Origin: Aplectana chamaeleonis
Lineage: Eukaryota > Nematoda > Chromadorea > Rhabditida > Cosmocercidae
Assembly (NCBI GenBank): GCA_029168955.1
Contig: JAPDOI010000009.1
Location: forward strand, 4,333,001 to 4,397,000
DNA: 64,000 nt
Direction of reading: 5' to 3'
Made by a program: the position numbers and the translations under genes. Shown here piece after piece: positions 35,301-48,600 of this stretch (positions are counted from its first letter, which is position 1; every line of letters begins with the position of its first letter). Under the pieces are notes generated by a model. It saw only the letters and a list, made by a program, of their open reading frames with translations, was not told the DNA's origin and made no database searches.

Positions 35301-38300
35301 GCTCTTTTTATAGAGAGCCCAACCCAGTTCCCGAAAGCGACGCCAAGTTCAGAATTCTATCAACAGGTGTACTGGGCATGCTTAACAGATTCCGTGGGTT
35401 CCGAAGTACCAATCTGACCCACGAGCAATGGCAAGGCTTTGACGAGGTGCGTGAGCTGCGGTCAAACGGAACATTACGCATACCTGTCAGTGACAAGGGC
35501 GGAGAATTTGTGGTAATCCCACAGTCATTGGATCGCGAAATAACTGAATTGCACCTGCGGGATACTTCCACTTATCAGTTATCCTCCGCTACCGAATTCG
35601 CGGCCCAATGCAGACGACTTAATCATGTCTGGATGACCATCGGAAAGTCTGCTGGCCTAAATGCCAGATTCCTAGGCAGGCTTAGGTCTGACAATGCGAG
35701 CTGTCCAGTGTTTTATAGCCTGATTAAGACGCATAAAATCACATCTCAAGAAATGTCGTCCATGTTGGCGGAGACCTACAAGATAAGACCAATAATCAGT
35801 TGCGTCGGTGGTCCAACCGACCGAATATCATGGTTCCTTAACACTATCGTGAACCAACTACTGACCTTCATCCCATCCCACCTCCCCAGTACCAACAGAT
35901 TTCTTGAAATGTTGCGCAACTCAAATCCCGATGACAACTGCGTCACAGAGTCATTCGACGTTACATCACTCTATACAAATGTTCAAAACGACGAAGCGCT
36001 TCAAGCCTTATCAGAACTTCTGGACAGGCACGTTGGAGACGTAGTTACCTTTGGACTATGTAAGAGAGTCATCATGACTCTAGTAAAAGAATGCTTGAGT
36101 TGCAACATTTTCAAGTGGGCAGGAACTTATTTTTCACAAATAAGAGGGTTGGCGATGGGCCAGCGACTAGCACCTGTGCTAGCAATCTGCTTTATGAGCA
36201 GAATAGAACGGCCAATATTGGAACATCGCCCATTATTGTACTGTAGGTACATCGACGATTGTTTCATAATGACGTCTACGCAGTCCGAAATGGATGAATG
36301 TTTCCGTATATTGAATGCACAGTCGCACACTATCAGGCTCACGCGAGAGGTACCACAAGAAGGCTGGCTACCTTTCCTTAACACTCAGGTGAAAGTGTGC
36401 AACGGCGATTTTAGCGTAAAATGGTATCGTAAGCCCAGTTCAAAGAATATCTTGCTCCATGCAACATCTTCTCATCCGAGAGCTGCTAAGCGTGCCGTGG
36501 TTAAGAATATGTTCCATACGGCTACAGGTGTGTGCACTGGCGAAGCAGAGCGGCAAGAATCACGTAGCATGGCGGTCGAAATAGCAGCGATGAATGGCTA
36601 CGTAACACCAGAGTACGGACGTAGGGCTCATGATGTAAGCCGGAATACTGAACGTCGAAACAAAATTCCGCTGTGCATACCATTCTTCTCTGATAGAGTG
36701 TCTGATGCTATACAGCAGTGTATCGTACGAGCCCAGTTAAATGACGATGTTGCTCTAGTGAACATCCCCAACGACAGCATTAAACGTCAACTGGTAAGGA
36801 ACAGAATTTACGACAGGTGCTGCACTACAGATGGCTGTATCGTTTGCCCCTATGCAAGACTAGGTGATTGCTATCAGGTCGGCACTATTTACCAGCTCGA
36901 GTGTCAGACATGCAACGCAACCTATATAGGGGAAAGCGGAAGAGTGCTGGCGATACGCCTGAAAGAACATTTAGCCGGAAAAAGGCGTAATGACCCAAGA
37001 ACACTGCTTGGAAGACATAGAACGGAAAATCACAGCGGGGATGACTATGATATAAGGTGTACGATCTTAGCTTGCGAAAGCGAAATATCGGCCAGGAAAA
37101 CGTTGGAGGCGTTTTGGATCCACGTAAAGAACCCACTAATGAACAGCAGAGTCGAACGCCCCATGATAACCAGTGATCTCTTGCCTTTTGTACAACATTG
37201 TGAGTTATGATGTTTTCCTTGCTGTTTCATCATTATGCAGAGGAAGCGCGGTAACTCTCAGTGGCGTCTACTAGTATACTAACACGGTGGCAGCGGACAT
37301 CTTCCGCTCAAAGGTGGACTTACGGGGTGAGCTTTCCTATCTTTCCGTGTCCTCTGCGATGCTCCCTACAGTACGTCAGAACTGTCAGGGGGAGGAGGCG
37401 CTTGGTAGGACAGATTTACGAATAAATAAATCTCGGACCACTTTTTAGGCCTCTGAAGAAGACGTAAAGTCGAAACGTCAGGCCGTTAATAAAGTTCCAC
37501 CTAAAAACCTCGTTTGGCATAGCAGTAAAGAATCTAAGATACGATGCCGAGGTTCGAAGAACGGAGAACATGGAGAATATGGATGTTAGAATTTCCCGAG
37601 ATAAAAATTTCAAATAGTGAATCTCTTGCGCCTGACATGGCGCTTCTGTTCTTTGTGCTAGATGACTGGTGAGAATTGGTGGCGGATCCTCATCTTAAGC
37701 CCCTTCCAAACTCATAACCCTACATTTTGGATGCGCCAAAGCTTACCCGTGTGGTCTACCGGGTTCATTCATGAAATTGAGCCTGAAAAATGGAAATTGG
37801 TTTTCAGCTCGAACGATGTTTTTATGACTTGAGAGACCGCGCGCCCCACTGATAATCTGCGCAGCTGAGCCGATCGCACGCTCGAGGGCCAATCAGTTCA
37901 GTATTTCAAAACTGGATTGTTCGTTCTGAATGTAGCCGTATAAAAAAATTTTTAAGGTGCTTCACATCTGTCCACCAACAATATAAGTTCTTCTCAGAAA
38001 AAAATCGAGTTCAAGGTCGCTCACTTGCTGCTCGCTTACTCCGTTTGGTACTGAACAATACGCTACTAGCGGATCGCGTTTTAACAGCTTCTTTCAAAAG
38101 TTCTGAGTATCCATTTATCAGACTTTGCCGTCGGTGATGCATAAAAGGTGTGCGCCAAGTGGAAATGGATTGATGACGCGTTATTCTGGAGTCAGACCGT
38201 GGTAAACGACAATACTCATATTAATCTCTCCAAGTTTACGTGCTATATCACCTTAATAATTTTTGTGTGAAAATTAATTTTATTCGGAGAAACTGATACC

Positions 38301-41300
38301 GCAGTGCTCTGATCCTACACCCCCCCCCCTGCACCGGTGTCATTTTGACCTATCATTTTCAAAACGAAGTAACATCGGCGTGGATCCTGAAGAACTTTTG
38401 CGTTCCCTATTGGAGGTTAGCGCAAGCACGGTGCACCTATGTTATAGCACAGGGCACCAAGTTTGCGCCAACCTGCAACAGTGAACGCAAAGTCTCTTCC
38501 GGATCCATGCCGACGTTATGTATGAGTGTACGGCCGTGTAGTTCATTTAATTGAGGCAATTTGCGGGTGGGCAAGTCTGTACTTACCCCCAGGTTTGCTA
38601 GACTTGTACTACATGTGATTCGACATATTCGAAGCGATAGACTACAATGAACAAATATAAACGATGCCGTAAAAACCCAACCGATGGAAATAGCATTCAG
38701 CGACTGGAATACATTGGCTAGTGAGAAAATTATAAACTGTCGAGCTGTCTCCGCAAGCCCTGCAATCATGAAAGGCTGTACTCACTATAAAGACTGTCTT
38801 CGAATTTCCACCAGAAATCTAATGTATCTTCGCCAATACTGGCGAAGAAATGGCTAAAAACGAGCCATGGATAGCCCTATCCGGCCCTCTAAGTTCAGCA
38901 GCTATGCCCTACCCTCCTACTTTTTTGTTGGCGGTTGAGGGAGTGGACGGGCGGGCATAGCACAACCAAGCTTGAGGGCCGTATAGGACTGTATATGGTT
39001 CGTTTGCAGCCGTTCTTTCCTCATTATTGTCGCAGTGGACACCGTTACATTCGACTTCCGATAGAAACTCAAAGACCGTTCTTCTCGTGAACAATTCCTT
39101 TAAGCTTTTTCTAGAGTAGGAATTAAGTAACCTGTCATCCAGTAAAGAATAGTGGAATAAATCAGCGGCAGCGCAATATACTGAGGTGACTAAAACATTG
39201 GCAAGTTTTCTAATAAGTATTGTAATGATGAAATGGTTTAGAAAGTTCCTAGCTATCCACCTCCGCTAGAGACTTTGAGATAAAATACGCTTCTGGCGAG
39301 TAAATTCTTGCTTTACACTCTCTCATGAACACTGGCAACTCGCTTGTTATCACCTAAAAACACCTATTCAGCCACCAAATGGAACTAATCCTTGTGTTGT
39401 TGAAGGAATTTGAGTGTGACTTACATTCACTGACGGATAGAAGAAAAGAAATGACATGTCACGAGCACAGTTGTACATGACACCTTCCAGATTCTGTATA
39501 GACGGACCATAAACCTCCGTGCGAAAGTTGACTATACCAATCGCAACCGATGTGATCTGTTGGAAAAGTTATTTCGTAATGGAAATGTTCCCGATAAAAA
39601 TAGCATTTAAGTTTTAATCGGAAATCAGGTGGATCGATGTCCTTTCCAACATTATTATCAAAAAATGGCTAAGAACGGGCAACTCACAATCAGTACCGGC
39701 TCTAACTTGAAAGCCACTCGTCCGCCACGCCCATTTCCACCGTCGATTATAAGTTTAAGAGGTTAATGTTCTGCCACTGCAGAGAATAATTCGAATTTCA
39801 ACAAGTTCACTGTTTCCCGAATCTTTTGACACGTTTGATAAGTTTCACCAACGGATAACTGCTGTAAAATGTTGTAACAATGTGCCAAAACAGAAGACGT
39901 GTTGAAGGCAGTGTTCACGATGAAAATCGTTGTTCTGTTTTTTTTTGCCCGTCTTGAAAACTGCCCCACGCTGATTCCAATGATATCTCTGAAATCTTAC
40001 AAGACCTTCTGGGAACGGAGTTATGGCCCCTTAAAGATTGAGCTAAGGAAACATGGTGGACGAGTTGTCCGAGGCTGGTAACTTCCGTCTTTTGCAGCCG
40101 ATCTATGCGAGCTGACCTGAGTATAGAGAAAAGCTGAGAATGAAGGGAAGAACGGAGCTAATGATTGGAAATCATCGCTCATATCACGATCTCGAGCATT
40201 CATTTGCTCACGTCGGTGGGCGTGTGTTGCGCTTTTGGGGTTTACCTTGCGCTCGAAGTGGCAACTTCGGGCTCTTCTGGCGCTCTTCCTGGCTCGCTTT
40301 AATGCGTTCTTTTGACGTCAACGTTACAGTGTGCCCCTCCACTACCCATTCCTAGTGGAAACTGAAACACATTTTTTATCGTGAACACTGCCTTTAAATC
40401 ACCTGGCAGCATAGGTTCGTTGGGGTGGAGACAGCGGTCCGAGAGGTGAAGGTTGTTAAGCATACCTGATTGGGGAATCGTGAAGGTTCCCTATAGACTT
40501 GCAAATTAAAAATTTGACGTTTTCTCAATCCTCTGTCTCTCGCATTCAGTATATTTTTCTTTTTAATCATTAGTTTTGGAACATTTTTTTCGTTAGATGA
40601 CCTCCTTTTGAAATTCACTATTCCTGATGAAATTTTCTGTCTAGGTCATGAGAAATTTCCTTTAAGCTGTCTTGGAGTCAAAAATTTTCTGAAAAATTTT
40701 TCAAGCGATTTTTTAAAAACTACCTTTTCTTCGCTCATAAAATGTTTGCCCTTTAAAACGAATCTTTGAACGGAGCTTTTCCAAAGTCTCCATGGAATTT
40801 CGCGTCGAACAATGTTTTCATGTTGAGAAAAATGCGTTTCCAGTCTTTCAGCCGATTTTAGTTTATGAAGTAGCGTTTCTTTCACCAATAGCAATCAATT
40901 TTTCTTTCATACCTTTTTTACCTTAAAAGATAGCCCCTTTGTGAAGGTTGTTTTCAGAATCCCCATAAAATTTTGCATCGAATATCGTTTTCAGTTCTGA
41001 AAAATACGTTTCCCTGCCTCCCAGCCGATTTCAGTTTATAAAGTGCATTTTTCTCGTCTGAAATTATCGGTTTTTCGTCCATAACATTTTTGTGCTCGAA
41101 GATAGACCTTTGGGAAAGGTTGTTTTCGGAATCTCGATGGAATTCTGCGTCGACTAGTGTTTCAATTTTGGAAGAATATTCTCTCGATCCTTCAGCCTAA
41201 TTCATTTTACGAAACACCGTTTTTTCGCCTATGACTCTTGAACCGTTGAAGATAGGGTTTTGGTGAAGGTTGTTTTTGAAATCCACGTAAAATTCCGCGT

Positions 41301-42633
41301 CGAATGATATATCGGGTTCCTAACTTTGCTTGCCTCATAAGACAGCCAGGTCGGTGGAGCCGAGCCCCGTTGTAGGCTCCAGGAGAACTCTGCGTCTCCT
41401 ACTTACACCATAGAGGCGAGAGCACCCTATGTAGATAAGTATGGAGATCGGCTCCACCGACCTGTCTGGCTTATGGAGCTAGCAAAGTTGGGAACCCGAT
41501 ATGTCATTTGACGCAGAATTTTACGCAGTTTTCAAAAACAATCGTCACCAGAACCCTATCTTAAACGGTCGAAGAGTTATAGGCGAAAAACCGGTGTTTC
41601 GTAGAAAGAATTAGGCTGAAGGATCGAGAAAACATTGTTCCAAACTGGAAACACCAGTCGACGCAGAAATCCTTCCATCGAGATTTTGGAAACAACCTTC
41701 ATCAAAGTTCTATCTCCAAGCACAAAAAAGTTATGGACGAAAAACCGATAATTTCAGGCGAAAAAAAAGCACTTTATAAACTGAAATCGGCTGGTAGAAG
41801 GAGAACGTATTGTTTGAAACTGAAAACGCTATTCGATTCAGAATTTTATGGGGATTCCAAAAACAACCATCACCGAAAAGCTATCTTTTACGGTAAAAAA
41901 GTTATGGCCGAAAAACCGGCAGTGACACCCACCCAATCTTGAAAATGACTTGCATGAGTGTTGGGTCACTCTCATTATTTTTCGGGGCGTTTTACCGTTT
42001 GTCACCGGTTTTCCCAATGGTGGAGGTTCCGCACTTCACCTGCCTAGGGGTGAAGGTTGGTGGAGTACATGACTCCACCCAACGAAGCTACGTTCGGCAG
42101 TGGAAAATAGGTAACCTTTTGAGCTTATAGTCGAGTCTTTTTTTGTCATTTAATCGCCATTTTACGTTGTTTTTGTTCTTTTGCTGGTTGTTGCCGAACT
42201 ATTGTCATGGTGCGCTCAATGAGCGTAGGAATAAATGAGTGAATAAATAAATAAATAAACTTTCCTCAACTTTCAACGAGAAAAGGGGCGTGGCGTGAGC
42301 GTCACTTCGAAGTTTAGGACCGTATGAAGCTGTTTCGGGCTCTTTTTTAGCCGTTCCTTCGACATTTTTGTTGCTATGGCTCCTAACCTTTTGGTTTCCG
42401 TTGAAAACTCCTACCCTTCTTAAGTGGACATTGCCTTTAATGATTTTATGATCAAATTTTGATTCATAACTCCATAAGCCACTATAGGTGGGGTCGTTAT
42501 TTTGGCATCCAAGGTGTATCGACTTACCACTACTTGCAGGAAGCGGACTTGAAGTAGAACTGGATCCCTGATGGTCGTTAGGAACGCACGACGAAAAAGG
42601 ACGTTTAGCTGCACTACAAACGATACCGCATAC
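26387..42633 (-). CDS. ABCG exons 14-21: transmembrane domain
   Basis: Exons are 42633-42528, 39556-39425, 39353-39261, 39180-39132, 38759-38682, 31961-31768, 30422-30344 and 26511-26387. They encode, in order, [65 protein letters not shown], the hydrophobic [31 protein letters not shown] with [21 protein letters not shown], and [15 protein letters not shown] with a last helix and RVRLT stop. ExPVFxRE and the two outer-loop Cys are family features. Intron 18 (38681-31962) holds the Penelope element and intron 20 holds mariner copy 2. Confidence 0.93.
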
Positions 42634-45600
42634 CTAAATTCGTACGTATCGTCATGTCCGTGCGTAGCTGCTTCGCTACTGACCGCCCGCGGCAAGCCCG
42701 CTCCTGGTGTCGTTAATTGATCCTGCGCGGATTGATCGATGACGCCACTCTCGAGCTGGCTGTGGGCGTAGGCAATTACTCACTGACTCTACCATATGTT
42801 TTTGAAACATTGTTCGTTTTGCAAATATGATCTACTCATAAATACTAGTGAGACCGCAAAATAATGTCGTTTTCTTACGCTGATTCAGCGGTCGCTGAAT
42901 ACAAACACATGCATTATCATGGAATTTTTATTTTTAATCGATGATGTATTCCTCGACATTGTCAATAACCTTTTGCCATCTAGTGCGTGAATTTCCAATC
43001 CCTGATCGATAAAGACTAATTGGTTTCCCGGCAAAAAATCTAAGAACGGCATTTTGGATATCATCCGAATTTGCGAATGTTTTGCCACTTAAGTGTTGCA
43101 GCGCTTGAAATAGGTGGAAATTCGAAGGTGCAACATTAAGCGAATATGGTGGATGAGCCAGCACCTGCCACCCCAATTCATTAATTTTTTCCAGGGTTCG
43201 CCTTGCGCAGAGCGGTCTTGAAATCTCTGTTCACTCGCACGCTTGTGCGGAGCGAGGGTACAGACAGCGAGAAAGTGTGAGAAGGAGACGCAGCATACGT
43301 GCACAGACGCACGCAATGAACGGAAATAAATTTCACTAGGAAACAGAGGATACAATTTGTCGTGTTGAAGAATGCTGCTGCCCAAACACACGCTCTGCCG
43401 ACTTTCCCAAAGTGCTCCAGATGTTCTTGGATGGTCGACAAAGGTTGGTTAAGACTATTCGACAATTCGTCAATCCCCTAACACGGATTTGCCCTCACTT
43501 TCGCTCTATTCGCTCTCACTTCCGTCCAAGGCTCCGTCCATACGTGGCGAGAGCGTGCGATTACGCTAAATCGATGGTCTTCATGGGCACAAGATACGCT
43601 AGCCGCTCACAGAAGCTCCTTCTCGCGCGCCTTCGCCCGCGCGCTTGCGCCAGCACCACGAAGCAAGCAGCAAGTTTCTAGTTTACTACTCCATCACTAA
43701 AGCAGATGGCATTAATCCTGTAGCAAAACTACTGCCTCTGTTTTTGTAATCCCACCATGGAAGTCGAAAACGGTGGGAAATCATCATCCGTTGCGCCGAC
43801 TCGAGCGATTGATCACCCGATCAAAAGTTTTCAATCGAATCAACAAGAGGTGGGGGGTGTTTGCCTGTGTTAATTTGCGGGCACGGGCTGCTCCGGTGTT
43901 GAGGAGCGTCGAGAGGCGCAGTACAGCGGGAACGCCCGCTCTCGCCACGTATGGACGCTGCCTAATGTTGATGGTCTGCCTGATCGATACGAGTCGGAAA
44001 GATCAAAATTACCCGATTCGAACTTGTGAAACCACTCTTGGCATTTACGAATCTCCAATGCATTCGGATAAACATCGCAAATGTTTTTGGTAGCAACTGT
44101 TGCGTTACATCCCTTGCCAAACTCGAAAAGCATGCGATGCCGAACGTACACCTCTTCTGGTATTTGGCTGGTCATCTTATCCGAAATTACAAAAAAAATG
44201 TATAATTCAATTGCCTATAAGTAAAAAAGTCAACATAACTTCACGTCTTTGGCACGCCTCTGGACCAAGAATAAGCTGATAAATGACAATCAAGTATTGA
44301 CATCCGCGAAAAGCACATTACTTTCCGGTCCCCGTGATATGTTGCGCCACAAATACAAGAATCCCACGAAGAATTAACTACGTTCGAAGGCCACAAATAA
44401 ATCAAAACGTTTTCACTAGAAATTTTTCAGAAAAAGATTTCTTCCCCCGTAAAGGGAGAACGAGTACGCCACAATCTGAAGGCGTGAAACGGAAACGAGA
44501 AAAAACAAGAATCAAAATTCTTGCGTTTCGCTACCAGCTCGATTTATCCCGTGTTATTCCCCAAAAAAAAGTAAATTGAAAACCAAAACAGCCAGCAAAA
44601 AACGGATGTGCAAAAATGACCAAAACGCAGATATTTCCCCATAACGCTAAGCTTCGCTCATCACCTGTCACAAACTCGGACAGAAAATAGGGCTGACCGC
44701 TCGCAACAATAGGACCGACCGCGGGATCGGCGACGTTCCGACCGCATCATTGCGAGCGTTCCGACCGGTATTCAGCCGCGGTCAGTACTAAAGTGAGCGC
44801 GTTCCGAACGCAAATCTGCATCACGGCGCTTTGCGTTCGGACCGCGGGCAAGTATGATATCACGGCGCCCTTCCGATGGGAGGGGCTCAGAACAGCGCAA
44901 TACGCCAACAGGAGATCCTACAATCATGGTGCCCACTACTGGCTATTACAGTATGAAATAGCCAGTACTGGATATCACGATTGGTGGACTCCAGGCTAGC
45001 GTATTGCATAACAACATGACACGAAAATGATAATATACAAATTTATTTCCAAATCAATTAGTAATGATACAATAATTGTGACACAAATTGTGTTTGTTCA
45101 CAATAATGGCTAACGGTTATACACAAAAATATGCAACGAAATACATTACATGATCGAGTTCACAAGTTTCCAAAAAATGACTTCAAATACTTGGAGACAA
45201 AAACGAATTGAAGTATGGGCAATTTGATGTCAGAACTGAAAATAGTGCACGTTGGTGTGATTATAAATGTCAAATATTCGAAAAACAAGTGAAAATAAAT
45301 TTTAGTAACTGAAAACATATACAATCGAACTGCGAATTCCCTTTTGTGTCACATCCAGTCAAGTGATTCATATTTTGAATGTTATTACTGTAAAACTTCA
45401 ATCCGCATTCATTTATTCTGCTTTCACGCTGTTACATGAAGATTGACTTACTTGACTTACTTAATCGGTTGGCTTTCGCCTGACGCGGTCATTCCGCATC
45501 TTCACCGAGGTGTGCTGTCCTAGTAGTCAGCCGTGTCCATTTTTCACGGTCTTCAGCCACAATTTGAACACATTCCATCCAGCTGTCACTATTCCATTTC

Positions 45601-48600
45601 CTGCGAAACGAAACATGAAGATTAAGAAGAACAACACTGTTTCCAATTATTTCAAACCATCTTTCAAAAATTGTGAACCCGAAAATTAAAACTTTTACAG
45701 CGCACAAAAATGAAGTCATCAAAACTGAGAACAATACAGTGGTAACTCGATCATTGTTCTCCAAGAACAGTCAGATACCCAGACCGCAAGTTTAAAGGCA
45801 GAAAAAAAAGTTCACGATGAATTTCACTTCCTGATATCTCCACGGTTCACGAGGAAAGGCCTGGTGCCCTATATATAGCAAGCAAGCATGCTTAAAAAGG
45901 ACACGAAAGACGCGTATTTGAGCAAAAAATAGGCCCTCTCTTGTTTACTTTGATTTTTGAGCGTGGAGGAATTGGACCGCTAGAAGGATGATACCTTATT
46001 ACTGCAATGAAGCTGATCAGCCTCACTTTATCAGCACCTTCCTTCACTCTGGTCATTCCTATAATCCGGGAGTCTTCATTTGTCTTCTTCCTTTCTGAGG
46101 GGCCGATCTGGGGCTCCGCTGGGGCGTGTCTGGGGCAACCAAAACGCCTGTTTGCAGCCGTTATTTTGCCACTCCTGGCTCGTTTTCTACCGTTCTTTCT
46201 GACACTGGGAGCCCCAGGATCCTTCTCCCTATCATTTTACTGTGGAAAGCCAACAATGATGATCACTGCAGTGAACACTGCCTTTAAAAACATAGCCAAC
46301 AAATAAGACGACAGCACATTCGAGACTTCCCTACAGCAAAAGAAGCTTGAAATCGATATCATTAAACGAGATAATGGTAAAGTAGGGCATGTGTTATAAG
46401 GCTAGTAGAACTTACAAATATCTCTCCCCATGTTAAAACTAAGTGGGCATACTACAGTACCCGCACTAAGTTTTGTAAAACTGGGAGCATCTGGAAAACT
46501 TTGTAAAAAAAAAAGTCTGATGCACGTAACTTCTTTTTGAATAATGATTTTTCGATCTCTGGAAAACGCTTATCATATTCTGCAGATAAAAAAGTTACTT
46601 AACTATGCGACTTTAGGCCAAAGATCCCTAAATCTCCGCTTTGCTTTTTGAAGGAAATAGTTTTTTCAAACCGTTTTTCAAAAGCGTTGCCGCGCGGCCA
46701 AACTTTGAGCTTGTATTCTTGGTAGAAGTAATGGAGCCGTGGCGCAGCAGTGAAGTGCGGCGAAAGGTATTTTAGCATTGGTTATTCGCACGATTGAGTG
46801 GAAGAGCGATCTGGGTATGCTTTCTTCATAAATTAGGTGTAAATGAGAGTATCTTCAAGGTTTGTTTGGGGTTGAATTTTAGAAAACTTTCAATTAAGAG
46901 TCCGGGGTTCTTCGCAAACAAAACTCCGACTTTTCATGTAGTTCTCAAGTGTTTAATGAAGGACTTCAAGAATTCAACCAACACAAACCTCGGGAGATTC
47001 TCATACCTGCACCTAATCTTCAGTGAAGAAAACATACAGATCGCTCTTCCATCACTCGTGCAAATACTGCTAAAAATTTCGCTGCATCTTCGCAGCGCAC
47101 GACGTTTTTATAAACGATCGCAAAATTAACTTCCTTCAAAACAAAAGCGATTTTAGGGATAGTTCGGCCCACAAGTCACATAAATTATGTAGGTATTGGA
47201 TAGCAGCGGTATTGTAGTTCTGAAAAAGTAAATGGTCTTCAATAGGCAGTTATTAAGGCAAAAAGTGTTCCCTTTAGATATTCGGCCCATACGAAAATTG
47301 AACTAATCAACTACATGAACCTTGGACGGAATGCAGGTGACGACGCTCGAATATGAAATCAGAAAACTTATTTGTTCTAGAGTAAATCAAGTGATTTTAG
47401 GAAAAGTTCAATGAGCTCATTGTTAAAATAAACACCTGCATACTGATTTGGATCAAAAAGAGGGGTTTATGAACTCTGGAAATTTGATTAATATGTTATT
47501 ATGATCCGATGAACGGCTGTAATCAGATTACTGATCGATTCGTAAAAAAGGGACTAATGCACAAGTACTAGCGGCAAAATTGAACGAATAAGCTCTATTA
47601 AACAGCATTTCATCACACTTATTCAGAGGAAGGAACAAATTCTTCAGTTAAGATTAGTTCTAACCGGAATAATTGTACCTCTGTATGTTCTTCATTGCAT
47701 AACAGACAGAACAACATGAGCTTGCTTCTCTATCCAAAACAATGAAGACGGAACTTATACGAAAGTTTGGCATAAACTTTGAATGCTGGAATCATTTTAG
47801 TCTCTGCCTAATACCTACAATGGAATGTCTGTCACAACAAAGTTCTGAAAAAAAATCTAGTCGGGGAGAATCTAAAGTTAGTCCCAAAAAGTGTTACAGA
47901 CCTTAGCTCTGCTACGACGGCCTCTCTCCAAATGTAGTGCGCAGAAACTTAACGGGGATCATCTGGTGAATAACCGTGGTTCGTAGCATTTCCTAGAACA
48001 AATAATCTCACTGGATTCAACTTGTTAAAACCGTAACACAAAAACGCATACCTCGCTTCTTGTAGCCTTCTGATCTGTTCCCATCTATCTATTTTCTCGT
48101 CGCCGCTTCTGAGCCTCCTCCCATGCGAAACCCCCTCTCTCAGAAATTTCTGAAAAATAGAACCAATTTAAAGTCGCAAACGTCGTGAGACTATGTTGCA
48201 AAAAGCAGATTTATCAGTTGGCTGTGTTTTACACTGTAGCAACAAGTATGAGAGTAGCTTATTAGGGCTTGAAAAAGCTGTTTTGTTAATACCAGGTCAT
48301 TAAGTGTACACGCTTATGCACATTTTGTACATACATTAAGATGCAAAAGCTTCTTCCTCAACCCAAAGGCAGCAGAAACGCTCAAAACTTCTGTTGGGAT
48401 AACCACTGGAGTCGTATGGCCCCTAGTAGAACGCTCTTCCTTCGCAATGCTGTTGGAAGCGTCAAAAACCTAGTCTAAACTACTAAATTTGGAACAATGC
48501 AAGTCAAAAATTTTCGTTAACCCTGCCCACGAGCTCTCGACAACCCCGCCTCCAAATACGAACTCGTCCAGATTGATTCTTCGAATACAGTCGCTGTGGC

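Larger units (their letters stand above)
33621..37577 (+). mobile_element. Penelope-like retroelement, apparently full length
   Basis: A single long coding frame with RT and GIY-YIG endonuclease lies between directly repeated pseudo-LTRs (34012-34562 and 37016-37577), with an additional inverted partial copy at the 5' end (33621-34012). This is the characteristic Penelope architecture. The element is bounded by the 13-bp duplication TATGGATGTTAGA at 33608-33620 and 37578-37590. The long repeats differ at few positions, which implies a recent insertion. It lies antisense to the ABCG gene in intron 18. Confidence 0.93.

Noticed and set aside
46733..46770. tRNA-like A box (GTGGCGCAGCAGTG)
   Set aside because: No B box or cloverleaf follows at a suitable distance.
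46794..47129. 111-codon plus-strand frame
   Set aside because: No motif and no splice context; it lies in an ABCG intron on the opposite strand.
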